This document shows positions 7,991 through 16,726 of a DNA stretch of 64,000 bases, one piece after another. The stretch spans positions 1-64,000 of the forward strand of contig JAZNGF010000054.1 of the NCBI GenBank assembly GCA_045576295.1, read 5' to 3'. The notes beneath the pieces are model-generated. The model worked only from the letters and a program-made list of their open reading frames with translations, made no database searches and had not been told where the DNA came from. This DNA is from CAVALG01 sp045576295 (GTDB taxonomy: Bacteria; Bacillota; Clostridia; Oscillospirales; Acutalibacteraceae). The first letter of the stretch is position 1. Each line of letters begins with the position of its first letter. The translations under genes were made by a program, and so were the position numbers.

Positions 7991-10900
7991 TTAATCTGTT
8001 GATTTCACCCTAAAGTCAGAGTGCTCAAGACTAAAGTTGGGATTAAAATATGGGTCTCCTGCTTCAAGAGCATCTTTCCAACGAGTTTTGAAGTTGTTCA
8101 CTTCGTTATTAAAACGGTCTCTCTTTTGCCCGGAGTTATCCGAGCCTCGGGATTTAGATTCATAGTGGTAAAGTTCAGCAAACGGTGTCCATACGATTTT
8201 GTAGCCCTCTTTCTGTATGCGTAAACAGAAATCTACATCATTATATGCTACCGCGAATCCTTCGTCAAGACCGCCTACCTTTTCCCAAACATCGCGGCGC
8301 ACCATCATACAAGCGGCTGTTACAGCCGACAGGTTTTGTGTATAGCATAATCTTCCCATATAGCCCAACTCTTGTTTGGGGATTTTGTAGAAGATATGCC
8401 CTGCAACTTTGTCAGAACCCATGCCTAAAACTATTCCAGCGTGTTGAATAGTATTATCAGGGTAGTAAAGTTTTGCACCAACCGCGCCTACATAGTTATG
8501 TTGAGCGTGCATTAACAGTTCTTCAATCCAGTTAGGGGTAATAATTTCGGTGTCATTATTGAGCATAAGGAAATAATCGCCCGATGCCTGCGAGGCTCCA
8601 TAGTTATTCAGTTTTGAGAAATTGAATGGAATGTCGAGTGATACGATTTTAATTTTCGGGTTTTGCTTTATTTCTTCGTAATATTCCAAAACATTGTCGT
8701 TAGATCCATTGTCGACTATAATTATCTCATAATTAGGGTAAGTGGATAATGCCAAAATAGATGTTATGCAACGCTTTAAATCGTTTTTGTGATTTTTGTT
8801 AGGTATAATAATGCTAACTTTGTGGAAATTTGTTATTTCGTAGTGAACTTCATAAATGGTTGGAAACGCTCTTGAACTTTTAACCAAAGCGTTACATCCA
8901 TTTTGCGCAATATTGTCTCTAACGGCACTGATACCGGCATTAATCGCGTATGCCTTCGATTCTATATCCAATGCTACAGAATTGGGGTGAGAACGCCAAA
9001 AATATAATATTTTTGGTATATGCACAATTGTTTTGGCGTTATCGGTTAATCGTAAAATCATATCATGATCTTGGCTTCCGTCGTATTCATGGCGGAACAA
9101 GCCGGTTTGATCAAGTATTTTTTTATTGAACACTGAAAAATGGCAGATATAATTGTTTGCAAGCAGGTTTTCGTGTGCGTAATCCGGCTTGTAATGTGCT
9201 GTAATGATTTTATTTATATTTGGGCTTTCAAAAGTTGCTTCATCTGTATAAATAAAATCGGCACCTTTTTCACAAATTTCCTTCATAACCGAAAATAGTG
9301 CTGAAGGATGGAGAATGTCATCGTGATCAAATAGAGCTATATAATCACCGGTTGCCATTTTAATACAAGCATTGGTGTTTTCTGAAATCCCAAGATTCTT
9401 CTCAAGTTTTTTATATACAATCCTATTATCATTCTCATAGTGTTGTGAGATGTACTCTTCAACCTCGGGATGTTTCGCATCACTGCCGTCAGCCAAACAT
9501 AATTCCCAGTTTTTATAGGTTTGCGCTTGAACCGAATCGATCATTTCTTTTAGAAAATCAATAGGGGTGTTATAAAGCGGCACCAAAATACTGAATTTTA
9601 TATCCAGATTAAATTTCGTTCCCTCTTCAAATTTTCTTTGTTTTTCGGTAATTGTGGAAGAAATTGAGGTGGCAGTATTTTTTTTGATGCGGCGGAATAA
9701 TTCGCGTGGCCCAAAAGAAAACAGTATCTGTAATGCTTTTATTATGTTACGGGTGAAAACAAACCTATTTAATGCTTTTTTTGCTTTTTCGGTCGTTATG
9801 CGGAATGGTTTGGTTATTTTCCAATATTGTGAAGACAATATTTGTTGATTTTTAATCGACGCTTCTACAAGCCTTTCGTTAAGCTGAGCGTAGTTTTGTT
9901 GTAGCGCATAAATATCGTTGTCTTTTTGGTCAATAACTCTTTTTAATTCGCTATTCTTTGCTTTTATTTTGAAAATTTCGCGGTCAATAGAATTAAAGGT
10001 TTGTACTTTGCTTAGAATGTTAGTTGAAAGGCTATAAAACCTATCAGCGTTTTCTGTGCTGTTGTCGGCTACATTTTTGGGGCTGGTTATATGTGTAAAT
10101 ATATCATCGAAAAGTTGATTAATGCTTGCTGTTGTTTTTGTAAGATTTGGACTGAAATTTTCGCCTTCGAATATTTTGTAAGAAATCTTTACAAGCTCGT
10201 TACCGTTGTCAACCGCAAATTCACCTATGTTATATTGACTAAAGGCTTCATGTGGTTTAAATGATTGGCTGCAGTTATAACATATCGATTTTTTACAGTA
10301 AGATATTGTTGTTATAGCTGCATCTAAATTTGTTCCTATATAGATCTCGCACCCTGCAAGTAAAGCGGTCTTTTCTAATGTGGTTAGATCTTTATCCAAT
10401 TGCTTGCATAGCTTTCCTGATCTTTGGTTAAAATCATTCATAAAAAGGGCATCATATTCTTCTTCTCCTAATGGTAGAAAGACGATTTCTAACCCTCTGG
10501 ATTTTAGTTTTTCAACAAGAGCTTTAAGATAAATTTCATCCTCTTGTGGTGTTGATGCATTAAAATTCAGAACTGCATAAGGAGTGTTTAAATCGAAGCT
10601 TTTCCTAATTTTATCAAGTTCTGATATTTCAATAAATTCAGATACTGAGCCTGCTATATCAGGAAATAGATTAACATTTGGTGCATCTACACCTTTGAGT
10701 GAAGAAAACAAGTTGTTTTTGGAAGTTTCATCACTTAATGAAATATAGTTGGCTTTTTCTATTAAAAAATGGGTGAGCTCAACTAAGCCCTCTTCTATCT
10801 GTTGAGGCACCTGCGGTAAACTGTATAATAATTTTATATTGTGTTTAATTGCAAAGTTCGACGGGTAAAGCCATGTGTCTGAATTTTTGTAGAATAATGT

Positions 10901-11185
10901 ATCGTTTGAGTCGGGTAATGATAGGGGAACAGTTTCATAACTGATTGTTGCTCCACTTCCGATAATAACTGCATCAAAGGGGTGTATTTTATGGACTCTT
11001 TCCATATCATAGATTGAATAAACTTCTGTGTTACCTTCATCATACTGAGAACTGTTAGGTGAAAACAGGAAAAGTTCAAAATCAAGGCCTCTTTTTTTCA
11101 TTGCTTTCTTTAAAATTTCGGGCAATAATAAATCACCATAATTTTTAAGATCAAACCTGCCCGAAAGGGCTATATTATACTTCAT
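7991..11185 (-). CDS. Three-module glycan enzyme: pyruvyltransferase-like domain plus two GT2 glycosyltransferase domains
   Basis: This 1064-residue cytoplasmic protein starts with a polysaccharide pyruvyl transferase-like domain (about 1-355; ALSGRFDLKNYGD, VIIGSGATISYE, and TNLDAAITTISYCKKSICYN near 290). A charged coiled coil follows (about 395-440), then a family 2 glycosyltransferase (about 525-760; SILVPLYN, ALFDHDDILHPSA near 615) and a second GT2 domain (about 787-1064; VSIIIPNKNH, LMLNNDTEI near 877, VAYNDVDFCLRI) of the rhamnosyltransferase-like type. It is first in the operon with the exporter genes, so it likely elongates and possibly pyruvylates the exported surface polymer. Such triple fusions seem uncommon. 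Pyruvyl transfer itself is not proven, because the N-terminal domain is divergent. The linkage formed is unknown. Confidence 0.85.
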   Translation of the reverse strand: MKYNIALSGRFDLKNYGDLLLPEILKKAMKKRGLDFELFLFSPNSSQYDEGNTEVYSIYDMERVHKIHPFDAVIIGSGATISYETVPLSLPDSNDTLFYKNSDTWLYPSNFAIKHNIKLLYSLPQVPQQIEEGLVELTHFLIEKANYISLSDETSKNNLFSSLKGVDAPNVNLFPDIAGSVSEFIEISELDKIRKSFDLNTPYAVLNFNASTPQEDEIYLKALVEKLKSRGLEIVFLPLGEEEYDALFMNDFNQRSGKLCKQLDKDLTTLEKTALLAGCEIYIGTNLDAAITTISYCKKSICYNCSQSFKPHEAFSQYNIGEFAVDNGNELVKISYKIFEGENFSPNLTKTTASINQLFDDIFTHITSPKNVADNSTENADRFYSLSTNILSKVQTFNSIDREIFKIKAKNSELKRVIDQKDNDIYALQQNYAQLNERLVEASIKNQQILSSQYWKITKPFRITTEKAKKALNRFVFTRNIIKALQILFSFGPRELFRRIKKNTATSISSTITEKQRKFEEGTKFNLDIKFSILVPLYNTPIDFLKEMIDSVQAQTYKNWELCLADGSDAKHPEVEEYISQHYENDNRIVYKKLEKNLGISENTNACIKMATGDYIALFDHDDILHPSALFSVMKEICEKGADFIYTDEATFESPNINKIITAHYKPDYAHENLLANNYICHFSVFNKKILDQTGLFRHEYDGSQDHDMILRLTDNAKTIVHIPKILYFWRSHPNSVALDIESKAYAINAGISAVRDNIAQNGCNALVKSSRAFPTIYEVHYEITNFHKVSIIIPNKNHKNDLKRCITSILALSTYPNYEIIIVDNGSNDNVLEYYEEIKQNPKIKIVSLDIPFNFSKLNNYGASQASGDYFLMLNNDTEIITPNWIEELLMHAQHNYVGAVGAKLYYPDNTIQHAGIVLGMGSDKVAGHIFYKIPKQELGYMGRLCYTQNLSAVTAACMMVRRDVWEKVGGLDEGFAVAYNDVDFCLRIQKEGYKIVWTPFAELYHYESKSRGSDNSGQKRDRFNNEVNNFKTRWKDALEAGDPYFNPNFSLEHSDFRVKSTD

Positions 11186-11229
11186 AAAGCGCTACCTTCC
11201 TATGTATGCAATATTATGATTATTACATT

Positions 11230-11257
11230 ATTATACCATAAAATGAAACAATATCAA
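11230..11257 (-). promoter_or_regulatory. Promoter of the glycosyltransferase/exporter operon
   Basis: On the minus strand TTGATA, 16-bp spacer, TATAAT, ending 45 bp before the glycosyltransferase ATG. The surrounding 32 bp nearly duplicate the promoter at 3905-3936. Confidence 0.7.
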
Positions 11258-11305
11258 TAGAAATTATTCATTAACATATACCATATTATAAAAATGTAAG
11301 CTAAC

Positions 11306-11334
11306 TTGACAAAATGTGTCTTGGCGCTTACAAT
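11306..11334 (+). promoter_or_regulatory. Promoter of the PAP2 gene
   Basis: TTGACA, 17-bp spacer, TACAAT. The -35 box overlaps the upstream in-frame TTG at 11306, so translation must begin later, at ATG 11369. Confidence 0.75.
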
Positions 11335-11368
11335 AACATTAAATTTTTGCTTATTTAAGGGGAAATTT

Positions 11369-12283
11369 ATGGATATTTTAAAATTTATAGAGAGTATAAG
11401 AACGCCGTTTTTTGATGCTGTTTTTTCTGTCATTACGCGGCTTGGGGAATCGGCTGTTACGATTGTTTTGATACTGCCGATATTCTGGTGTATTAATAAA
11501 AAATTGGGGTATAAATTTATATATTCGGCGCTTTATTCGTTAGGGGTTAACCAGTTTTTGAAAATCCTTGCTAAAAGGCCCCGCCCTTGGGTGCAGGACC
11601 CAATGTTCAAGCCCGTAAAAGGGGCGAAAGGCGCTGCAACAGGCTATTCTTTCCCAAGTGGGCACACTGCAAATGCGGCAGTGCTTTTTGGGAACCTATT
11701 GGCTTTTTTTAAGAAGGTGTGGGTTCGCGACATTTTTGCGGTAATTCTTTTATTGATTGCCTTTTCAAGGTTATACCTTGGTGTTCACTTTTTGTCAGAT
11801 GTCTTGTTTTCGCTTATAATTACATTCATTATTGTGGCGGCCGTTTCCAAAACTTTAGATTTAGCCGAAAACAGCAAAACTGCCGAAATAATACTTAACA
11901 CCTGCCTTGTTGTGCTATCGGTTGCTTTGCTTGTTTACTGTGTTAGCACTTCGGGTTCCGAAGCTGAATCAAAACACGCCTTAAAAAACGCCTACACTAT
12001 GGTAGGTGTCACTTTGGCGGTGGTGGCTTCAAGGCTTATTGATAAATATTATACCCGTTTTTCTGTGAAAGCTCCGCTTCCGGTTCAGGTGTTTAAAGTG
12101 GTTTTAGGCGCAGCGCTTACCCTGTTAATCAGGCTTGCGCTTAAATATGCGTTCTCATTTATAGGCTTAAGTGGCTACGTTGCCGATTCGGTTAGATATT
12201 TTATAATTGCGTTATTTGCGGCGGGTGTTTGGCCTGCAACCTTTAAACTTTGGGTTAAACTTTATAAAAAAATTAAATCTTAA
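11369..12283 (+). CDS. PAP2-family membrane phosphatase
   Basis: This 304-residue integral membrane protein belongs to the PAP2 acid phosphatase superfamily (undecaprenyl-pyrophosphate, phosphatidate or similar lipid phosphates). The three active-site motifs are KILAKRPRPW, FPSGHTANA and SRLYLGVHFLSDV, in the usual order and spacing. The C-terminal half adds further membrane helices beyond the core. The ATG at 11369 has AAGGGGAAA 5-6 bases upstream and follows the TTGACA/TACAAT promoter. It is divergent from the surface-glycan operon, so a role in recycling the lipid carrier is plausible, but substrate is inferred only from the family. Confidence 0.9.
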   Translation: MDILKFIESIRTPFFDAVFSVITRLGESAVTIVLILPIFWCINKKLGYKFIYSALYSLGVNQFLKILAKRPRPWVQDPMFKPVKGAKGAATGYSFPSGHTANAAVLFGNLLAFFKKVWVRDIFAVILLLIAFSRLYLGVHFLSDVLFSLIITFIIVAAVSKTLDLAENSKTAEIILNTCLVVLSVALLVYCVSTSGSEAESKHALKNAYTMVGVTLAVVASRLIDKYYTRFSVKAPLPVQVFKVVLGAALTLLIRLALKYAFSFIGLSGYVADSVRYFIIALFAAGVWPATFKLWVKLYKKIKS

Positions 12284-12290
12284 TGCAAAA

Positions 12291-12322
12291 AAGCGCAGCG
12301 GCACATTTGTGCTGCTGCGCTT
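12291..12322. terminator. Bidirectional terminator between PAP2 and phosphoribosyltransferase genes
   Basis: AAGCGCAGCGGCAC, loop ATTT, GTGCTGCTGCGCTT. It is placed between convergent stops, with an A-tract on its left side (a T-tract for the minus-strand operon). Confidence 0.85.
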
Positions 12323-12334
12323 GAAGTTTTTATC

Positions 12335-12874
12335 TTATTTGAAAAATAGCGGTAATTTATTTAAGAAAATAATGTCATCGCGGTCGGCTGCGTCACCTTC
12401 GGCTAACACGCAGGCTGTTGCAACCTCTTGTCCGCCTGCAAGTTCAACTAACCTGCGTGTGGCGGCAAGTGATTCCCCTGTTGACACAACATCGTCAACA
12501 ATAAGAACACGTTTGCCTTTAAGCATGTTAACCTCATCTTCCCCGAAATATAATTTCTGCGGGCGCTGAGTGGTTATAGAAACAACATCAACCTCGATGG
12601 GGTTTATCATATAAACTTTTGTGCCCTTTCTGGCAACAACATAAGGTTTGCCTGATTGGCGCGAAATTTCATAAGCTAAAGGAATGCTTTTAGCTTCGGG
12701 TGTTGCAATAACATCAAATTCGGGGCATTTTTTAATAAGTTCTGTGGCGCTGGCAACTGTTACCTCGGTGTTGCCAAAAAGAATAAACGCCGCAATAGAA
12801 AGGCTGTCGCTCACTTCGCATAAGCGCAGTTTGCAGTCAACCCCTGCAATGTTCATTGAATAAAATTCACTCAT
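12335..12874 (-). CDS. Phosphoribosyltransferase, adenine/xanthine type
   Basis: This 179-residue type I phosphoribosyltransferase has a clear PRPP-binding loop, VLIVDDVVSTGES (about residues 120-132). The flexible-loop region is RKGTKVYMINPIEV and the pyrophosphate loop is TPEAKSIPLAYEI. It would make a nucleotide from a free base and PRPP. The overall layout is APT-like, but the base specificity is not certain. Last gene of the minus-strand alaS-HIT-YczE operon (14-bp gap), ending at the shared terminator. Confidence 0.85.
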   Translation of the reverse strand: MSEFYSMNIAGVDCKLRLCEVSDSLSIAAFILFGNTEVTVASATELIKKCPEFDVIATPEAKSIPLAYEISRQSGKPYVVARKGTKVYMINPIEVDVVSITTQRPQKLYFGEDEVNMLKGKRVLIVDDVVSTGESLAATRRLVELAGGQEVATACVLAEGDAADRDDIIFLNKLPLFFK

Positions 12875-12888
12875 AATCGCTACTCCTA

Positions 12889-13581
12889 TTATAATTCAAA
12901 GCCTTTGGCAAATTTTTTAAACCGGGGTGCAATTTCAAAATATCGGTTTATAAATTTGCTGAAAAAGCCAATTAATGTGCCGTTAATTACGGCTGTTATT
13001 ACGGTGCCAATTCCTATGCCTTTTATGCCACCGAAAATTAAAAGTGTCATTAAAACAGAAATAACTAAAAACGAAAGGTCATATATCGTTTTGAATTTCG
13101 ACTGATTTAATGAATACTTTTCCGAAACGCCTTTCACAAACAGGTCGTAAATTTGTGGGTATATGTATGTTTTAAAGAACAGTGCAATAGACAAGGTGGT
13201 TGTGAGAATGCCCACTGCAAAATAGCATATACGAAGCGGCATTGAAAGGGAACCTGCAGGTGTGATTTCGGGGTTGAAGTGAGGTATAATAAAGCGCCAT
13301 AAATCAAGAAAAGCGCCGTATATTAACCCTGTTACAAATGAAAATAGGTAAGTGATTTTCACCCTTTTTATTAAAATGCAAAAAACAATTAACAATAGCG
13401 CCTGAACAATATATTCAGCCTGGCCAAAGCTTAAAAAACTCAATTTAAGGCTTAAAATGTAGGCGGGTGCCACAATCATCGAAACGCCAAAATCGGTGCA
13501 GGTAACCATCGCAACAGAAAGTGAAAGCAGTATAACTGCAAATAAGTATACTGCTTCACTTGATATTTTCAACTTTTTCAT
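12889..13581 (-). CDS. YczE/YitT-like integral membrane protein
   Basis: This protein of about 230 residues has five to six hydrophobic segments. It resembles the YczE/YyaS/YitT group of membrane proteins of unknown function (segments around FGVSMIVAPAYILS and GIGIGTVITAVINGTLIGFFSKF). The ATG at 13581 lies 2 bp after the HIT gene stop, suggesting translational coupling. An alternative GTG at 13599 would overlap the HIT gene by 16 bases. No substrate or reaction can be proposed. The C-terminal GTVITAVINGTLIG stretch is what most supports the family assignment. Confidence 0.75.
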   Translation of the reverse strand: MKKLKISSEAVYLFAVILLSLSVAMVTCTDFGVSMIVAPAYILSLKLSFLSFGQAEYIVQALLLIVFCILIKRVKITYLFSFVTGLIYGAFLDLWRFIIPHFNPEITPAGSLSMPLRICYFAVGILTTTLSIALFFKTYIYPQIYDLFVKGVSEKYSLNQSKFKTIYDLSFLVISVLMTLLIFGGIKGIGIGTVITAVINGTLIGFFSKFINRYFEIAPRFKKFAKGFEL

Positions 13582-13583
13582 AA

Positions 13584-13925
13584 TCAACCGGGGGGCCACT
13601 GCAGGTATCTGCGTGCAAGCAGGTGGAAATGAAGGTGGCCAACTGTTTGGCCGCCGTCTTCACCGCAGTTGTTAACAACCCTGTATCCATTTTCAAGGTT
13701 GTTGTCGCGTGCGATTATTGCCACTGCTTCAAAGATTTTTGCAATTAAGTGGCTATTATCAGCTGTTATTTCATCGGCCGATTTAATGTGCTCTTTTGGA
13801 ACAATAACAGCGTGAAACGGCGCTTGCGGAGCAATGTCTGCAAAGGCATACACATATTCGTTTTCGAATATTTTTGTGCTGGGAATATCGCCGTTTATAA
13901 TTTTACAAAAAAGGCAGTCTTCCAT
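13584..13925 (-). CDS. HIT-family nucleotide hydrolase/transferase
   Basis: This 113-residue histidine-triad protein carries the active-site motif GHLHFHLLA (His-x-His-x-His) near residue 97. The N terminus is DCLFCKIINGDIPSTKI, with a C-P/F-x-C-like pair, and it ends in the usual WPPG. HINT-type members hydrolyse AMP-lysine and other phosphoramidates; in bacteria the true substrate is often aminoacyl-adenylate. The position directly after alaS (16 bp) fits that, although this is only suggestive. The ATG is preceded by GAGGGAGAAA. Confidence 0.95.
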   Translation of the reverse strand: MEDCLFCKIINGDIPSTKIFENEYVYAFADIAPQAPFHAVIVPKEHIKSADEITADNSHLIAKIFEAVAIIARDNNLENGYRVVNNCGEDGGQTVGHLHFHLLARRYLQWPPG

Positions 13926-13941
13926 AGTTTTCTCCCTCTGA

Positions 13942-16566
13942 TTATTTAATCATATCTGCAATAATATCTTTAGCCTTGGTTAAAGCTTCATCAAGTTTCG
14001 CTAAGTCTTTAGCGCCTGCCATAGCAAAGTCGGGTTTACCGCCGCCTTTACCACCTGCAATAGCCGCAACCATACCAACAGCCTTGCCCGACATAACGCC
14101 GGCCTTAACAGCATCTGCACCGGCTGCTACTGCAATTGTTGCGCTTTCACCGTTTACCGATGCGATAACGCATGCACAGCCAGGGTCTTTATCTCTAATC
14201 TTATCGCAAATATCTCTTAAAGCATTGCCTGCAACGCCCGAAAGCTTTGCAGAAATGAACCTGATACCCTTAACCTCTTCGGCGTTTTTGAACATATCAT
14301 CAACCTTCGAAGCCGAAAGCTTTGAGTTGAGTGATTCAATAACTCTGTCTTTTTCTTTAACTTCGGCCGAAAGGGCAGTAACCTTTGTAACAATTTCGGC
14401 AGAATTGTTAAGCTTAAGTGCAGCCGCAACAGAGTTAACCTGTAACTGAAGCCCTGCAATGTGGCGAAGCACGCCTTCGCCTGTAATAGCTTCAATTCGG
14501 CGAACACCTGATGCAACCGATGCTTCTGAAAGAATTTTGAACAAACCGATTTTTGCGGTGTTGTTAACGTGTGTGCCGCCGCAGAGTTCGGTTGTGTAGC
14601 CGGGTGCGTGAACAACGCGAACAACATCACCGTATTTTTCACCGAACAGTGCCATTGCGCCAAGAGCTTTTGCTTCGGCAATAGGCATTTCGGTGTTTTC
14701 TACATCTAATGCGGCAAAGATTGCGTTGTTAACCCAATCTTCAACCTGCTGAATTTCTTCGGCCGACATAACCGAGAAATGTGTAAAGTCGAAACGAACA
14801 GCCTTTTCGTTAACAAGCTGGCCCGCCTGCTCAACGTGTGTGCCAAGCACTGCGCGAAGACCTGCCTGTAAAAGGTGGGCCGCGGTGTGGTTGCGTTTTA
14901 TTGCGTTTCTTCTGCTAACATTAATTGTAGCTCGAACGTTATTGCCAACTGAAAGTGAGCCACCTTCTAACTTACCTAAATGGGTGAAAACTCCGCCTGT
15001 AGTTTTGGTTGTGTTGTCAACTGTGAACACTGCGTCGCCCGCGGTTATAACGCCGCTGTCGCCAACCTGACCGCCGCCTTCGCCATAGAACGGGGTTTTA
15101 TCAAGAACAACAATTGCGCTGCTGCCTTCACCAATCATTTCTACCTGTTCACCATCAGCAATAAGGGCGATGATTTTAGCGTCGCCTTCGGTTTCGGTGT
15201 AGCCCGTGAATTCAGTTGCTGCGATACCGTCGAGCGATACACCTTCACTCTTCCAAGATTCAGCATCAGCCGAGCGCCTGCCGGCTCTTGCTTTTTCACG
15301 CTGCTCGTTCATTAAACGGTTAAAGGTTTCCTCATCAACCGTCATGCCCTTTTCTTCAAGAATATCGCGTGTAAGGTCGAATGGGAATCCATAGGTGTCG
15401 TAAAGCCTGAAGGCATCTTCACCCGAAAGCATTCCGCCGTTTTTGGTTTTTTCGTTTATAATTTCAAGGCCTTGGTCGATAGTTCTTGCAAAGGCAGATT
15501 CTTCGTTTGAAAGAACCTTCATTATAAGCTCGCGCTTTTCGTTAAGTTCGGGGTAGCCAGAAGCGTTTTCGGCAATAACAACCTCGCAAATTTCGGTTAA
15601 GAAGGGCCTGTTAATTCCAAGCAACCTTCCGTGCCTTGCGGCGCGGCGGATAAGCCTGCGAAGAACATAACCCCTGCCTTCGTTTGAGGGGAAGATACCG
15701 TCGCAAATCATAAAGGTTGATGCACGTGCGTGGTCGGTTATAGCGCGGATAGAAACATCATTTTCGCCGCCGTTACCATAATCTTTGCCCGAAATTTCGC
15801 AAACCTTATCAAGAATTTTTCTAATAGTGTCAACCTCGAACATATTGTCAACACCCTGCATAACGCAGGCAAGGCGCTCAAGGCCCATTCCGGTGTCGAT
15901 ATTTTTGCGTTCAAGTTCTGCATAGTTGCCATCACCCAAATTGTTAAACTGGGTGAAAACGTTATTCCATATTTCCATGTAACGGTCGCAATCGCAGCCG
16001 GGTTTGCAGTCGGGCGAGCCGCAACCGTATTTTTCGCCACGGTCGAAATAAATTTCGCTGCAGGGGCCACAGGGGCCTGTTCCGTGTTCCCAGAAGTTAT
16101 CGGCCTTGCCGAGCTTAACAATTCTTTCTTCAGGAACGCCTATAACATCGCGCCAGATGGCATAAGCTTCATCGTCACTTTCATAAACCGAAGGCCATAA
16201 AAGGTTTTCGGGGATTTCAAGGGTTTTGGTTAAAAACTCCCAAGCCCACGGGATAGCCTCGTTTTTAAAATAATCACCAAACGAGAAGTTGCCAAGCATT
16301 TCAAAGTATGTTCCGTGGCGTGCGGTTTTTCCAACACGCTCAAGGTCGGGTGTGCGAATACACTTTTGGCAGGTTGTAACCCTGTCTCTCGGTGGGGTTA
16401 TTTCCCTTGTGAAATACTTTTTCATCGGTGCCATACCCGAGTTTATAAGTAAAAGCGAGTTATCGTTTTTTGGAACAAGGGGGAAACTACCAAGCCTTAA
16501 ATGGCCCTTGCTTTCAAAAAATGATAAAAATTGTTCTCTTAAATCGTTAAGCGACATCCATTCCAT
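13942..16566 (-). CDS. alaS: Alanine--tRNA ligase
   Basis: This 874-residue protein charges tRNA-Ala with alanine and clears Ser/Gly mischarging. The N-terminal class II catalytic core shows SFPLVPKNDNSLLLINSGM and MLGNFSFGDYF. The editing domain has the zinc-binding motifs RNHTAAHLL (near residue 565) and ELCGGTHVNNT (near 665). A C-terminal C-Ala domain with a Gly-rich GGKGGGKPDFAMAG segment follows. Full family length. A consensus promoter lies 40 bp upstream with no room for a T-box leader, so this alaS is probably not T-box controlled. First gene of a four-gene operon. Confidence 0.98.
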   Translation of the reverse strand: MEWMSLNDLREQFLSFFESKGHLRLGSFPLVPKNDNSLLLINSGMAPMKKYFTREITPPRDRVTTCQKCIRTPDLERVGKTARHGTYFEMLGNFSFGDYFKNEAIPWAWEFLTKTLEIPENLLWPSVYESDDEAYAIWRDVIGVPEERIVKLGKADNFWEHGTGPCGPCSEIYFDRGEKYGCGSPDCKPGCDCDRYMEIWNNVFTQFNNLGDGNYAELERKNIDTGMGLERLACVMQGVDNMFEVDTIRKILDKVCEISGKDYGNGGENDVSIRAITDHARASTFMICDGIFPSNEGRGYVLRRLIRRAARHGRLLGINRPFLTEICEVVIAENASGYPELNEKRELIMKVLSNEESAFARTIDQGLEIINEKTKNGGMLSGEDAFRLYDTYGFPFDLTRDILEEKGMTVDEETFNRLMNEQREKARAGRRSADAESWKSEGVSLDGIAATEFTGYTETEGDAKIIALIADGEQVEMIGEGSSAIVVLDKTPFYGEGGGQVGDSGVITAGDAVFTVDNTTKTTGGVFTHLGKLEGGSLSVGNNVRATINVSRRNAIKRNHTAAHLLQAGLRAVLGTHVEQAGQLVNEKAVRFDFTHFSVMSAEEIQQVEDWVNNAIFAALDVENTEMPIAEAKALGAMALFGEKYGDVVRVVHAPGYTTELCGGTHVNNTAKIGLFKILSEASVASGVRRIEAITGEGVLRHIAGLQLQVNSVAAALKLNNSAEIVTKVTALSAEVKEKDRVIESLNSKLSASKVDDMFKNAEEVKGIRFISAKLSGVAGNALRDICDKIRDKDPGCACVIASVNGESATIAVAAGADAVKAGVMSGKAVGMVAAIAGGKGGGKPDFAMAGAKDLAKLDEALTKAKDIIADMIK

Positions 16567-16604
16567 AACTTTAGCCTACCTTAAATAAATTCATATACTG
16601 TTTA

Positions 16605-16633
16605 ATTATAATTAATTTAATCGTATTTGTCAA
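16605..16633 (-). promoter_or_regulatory. Consensus promoter of the alaS operon
   Basis: Minus strand TTGACA, 17-bp spacer, TATAAT: a perfect sigma-A match. The leader is only about 30-35 nt. Confidence 0.9.
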
Positions 16634-16698
16634 CTTTTTGAATGATATTGCCGTTTTAGGGCTTTTGTTTTAAAAACCAAATATTAGAGCAACAAAAA

Positions 16699-16719
16699 AA
16701 CCGCTGATAAACAGCGGTT
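16699..16719 (-). terminator. Terminator of the 3D-domain gene
   Basis: On the minus strand AACCGCTG, loop TTTAT, CAGCGGTT followed by TTTTT; about 8 bp past the stop codon. Confidence 0.85.
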
Positions 16720-16726
16720 AAAAAAC

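Noticed and set aside
13976..16200. Several long plus-strand frames opposite alaS
   Set aside because: They are antisense reading frames of a conserved gene with no homology-like motifs.
16567..16690. T-box riboswitch before alaS
   Set aside because: The perfect promoter leaves only about 35 nt of leader, too short for a T-box and without its conserved sequence.
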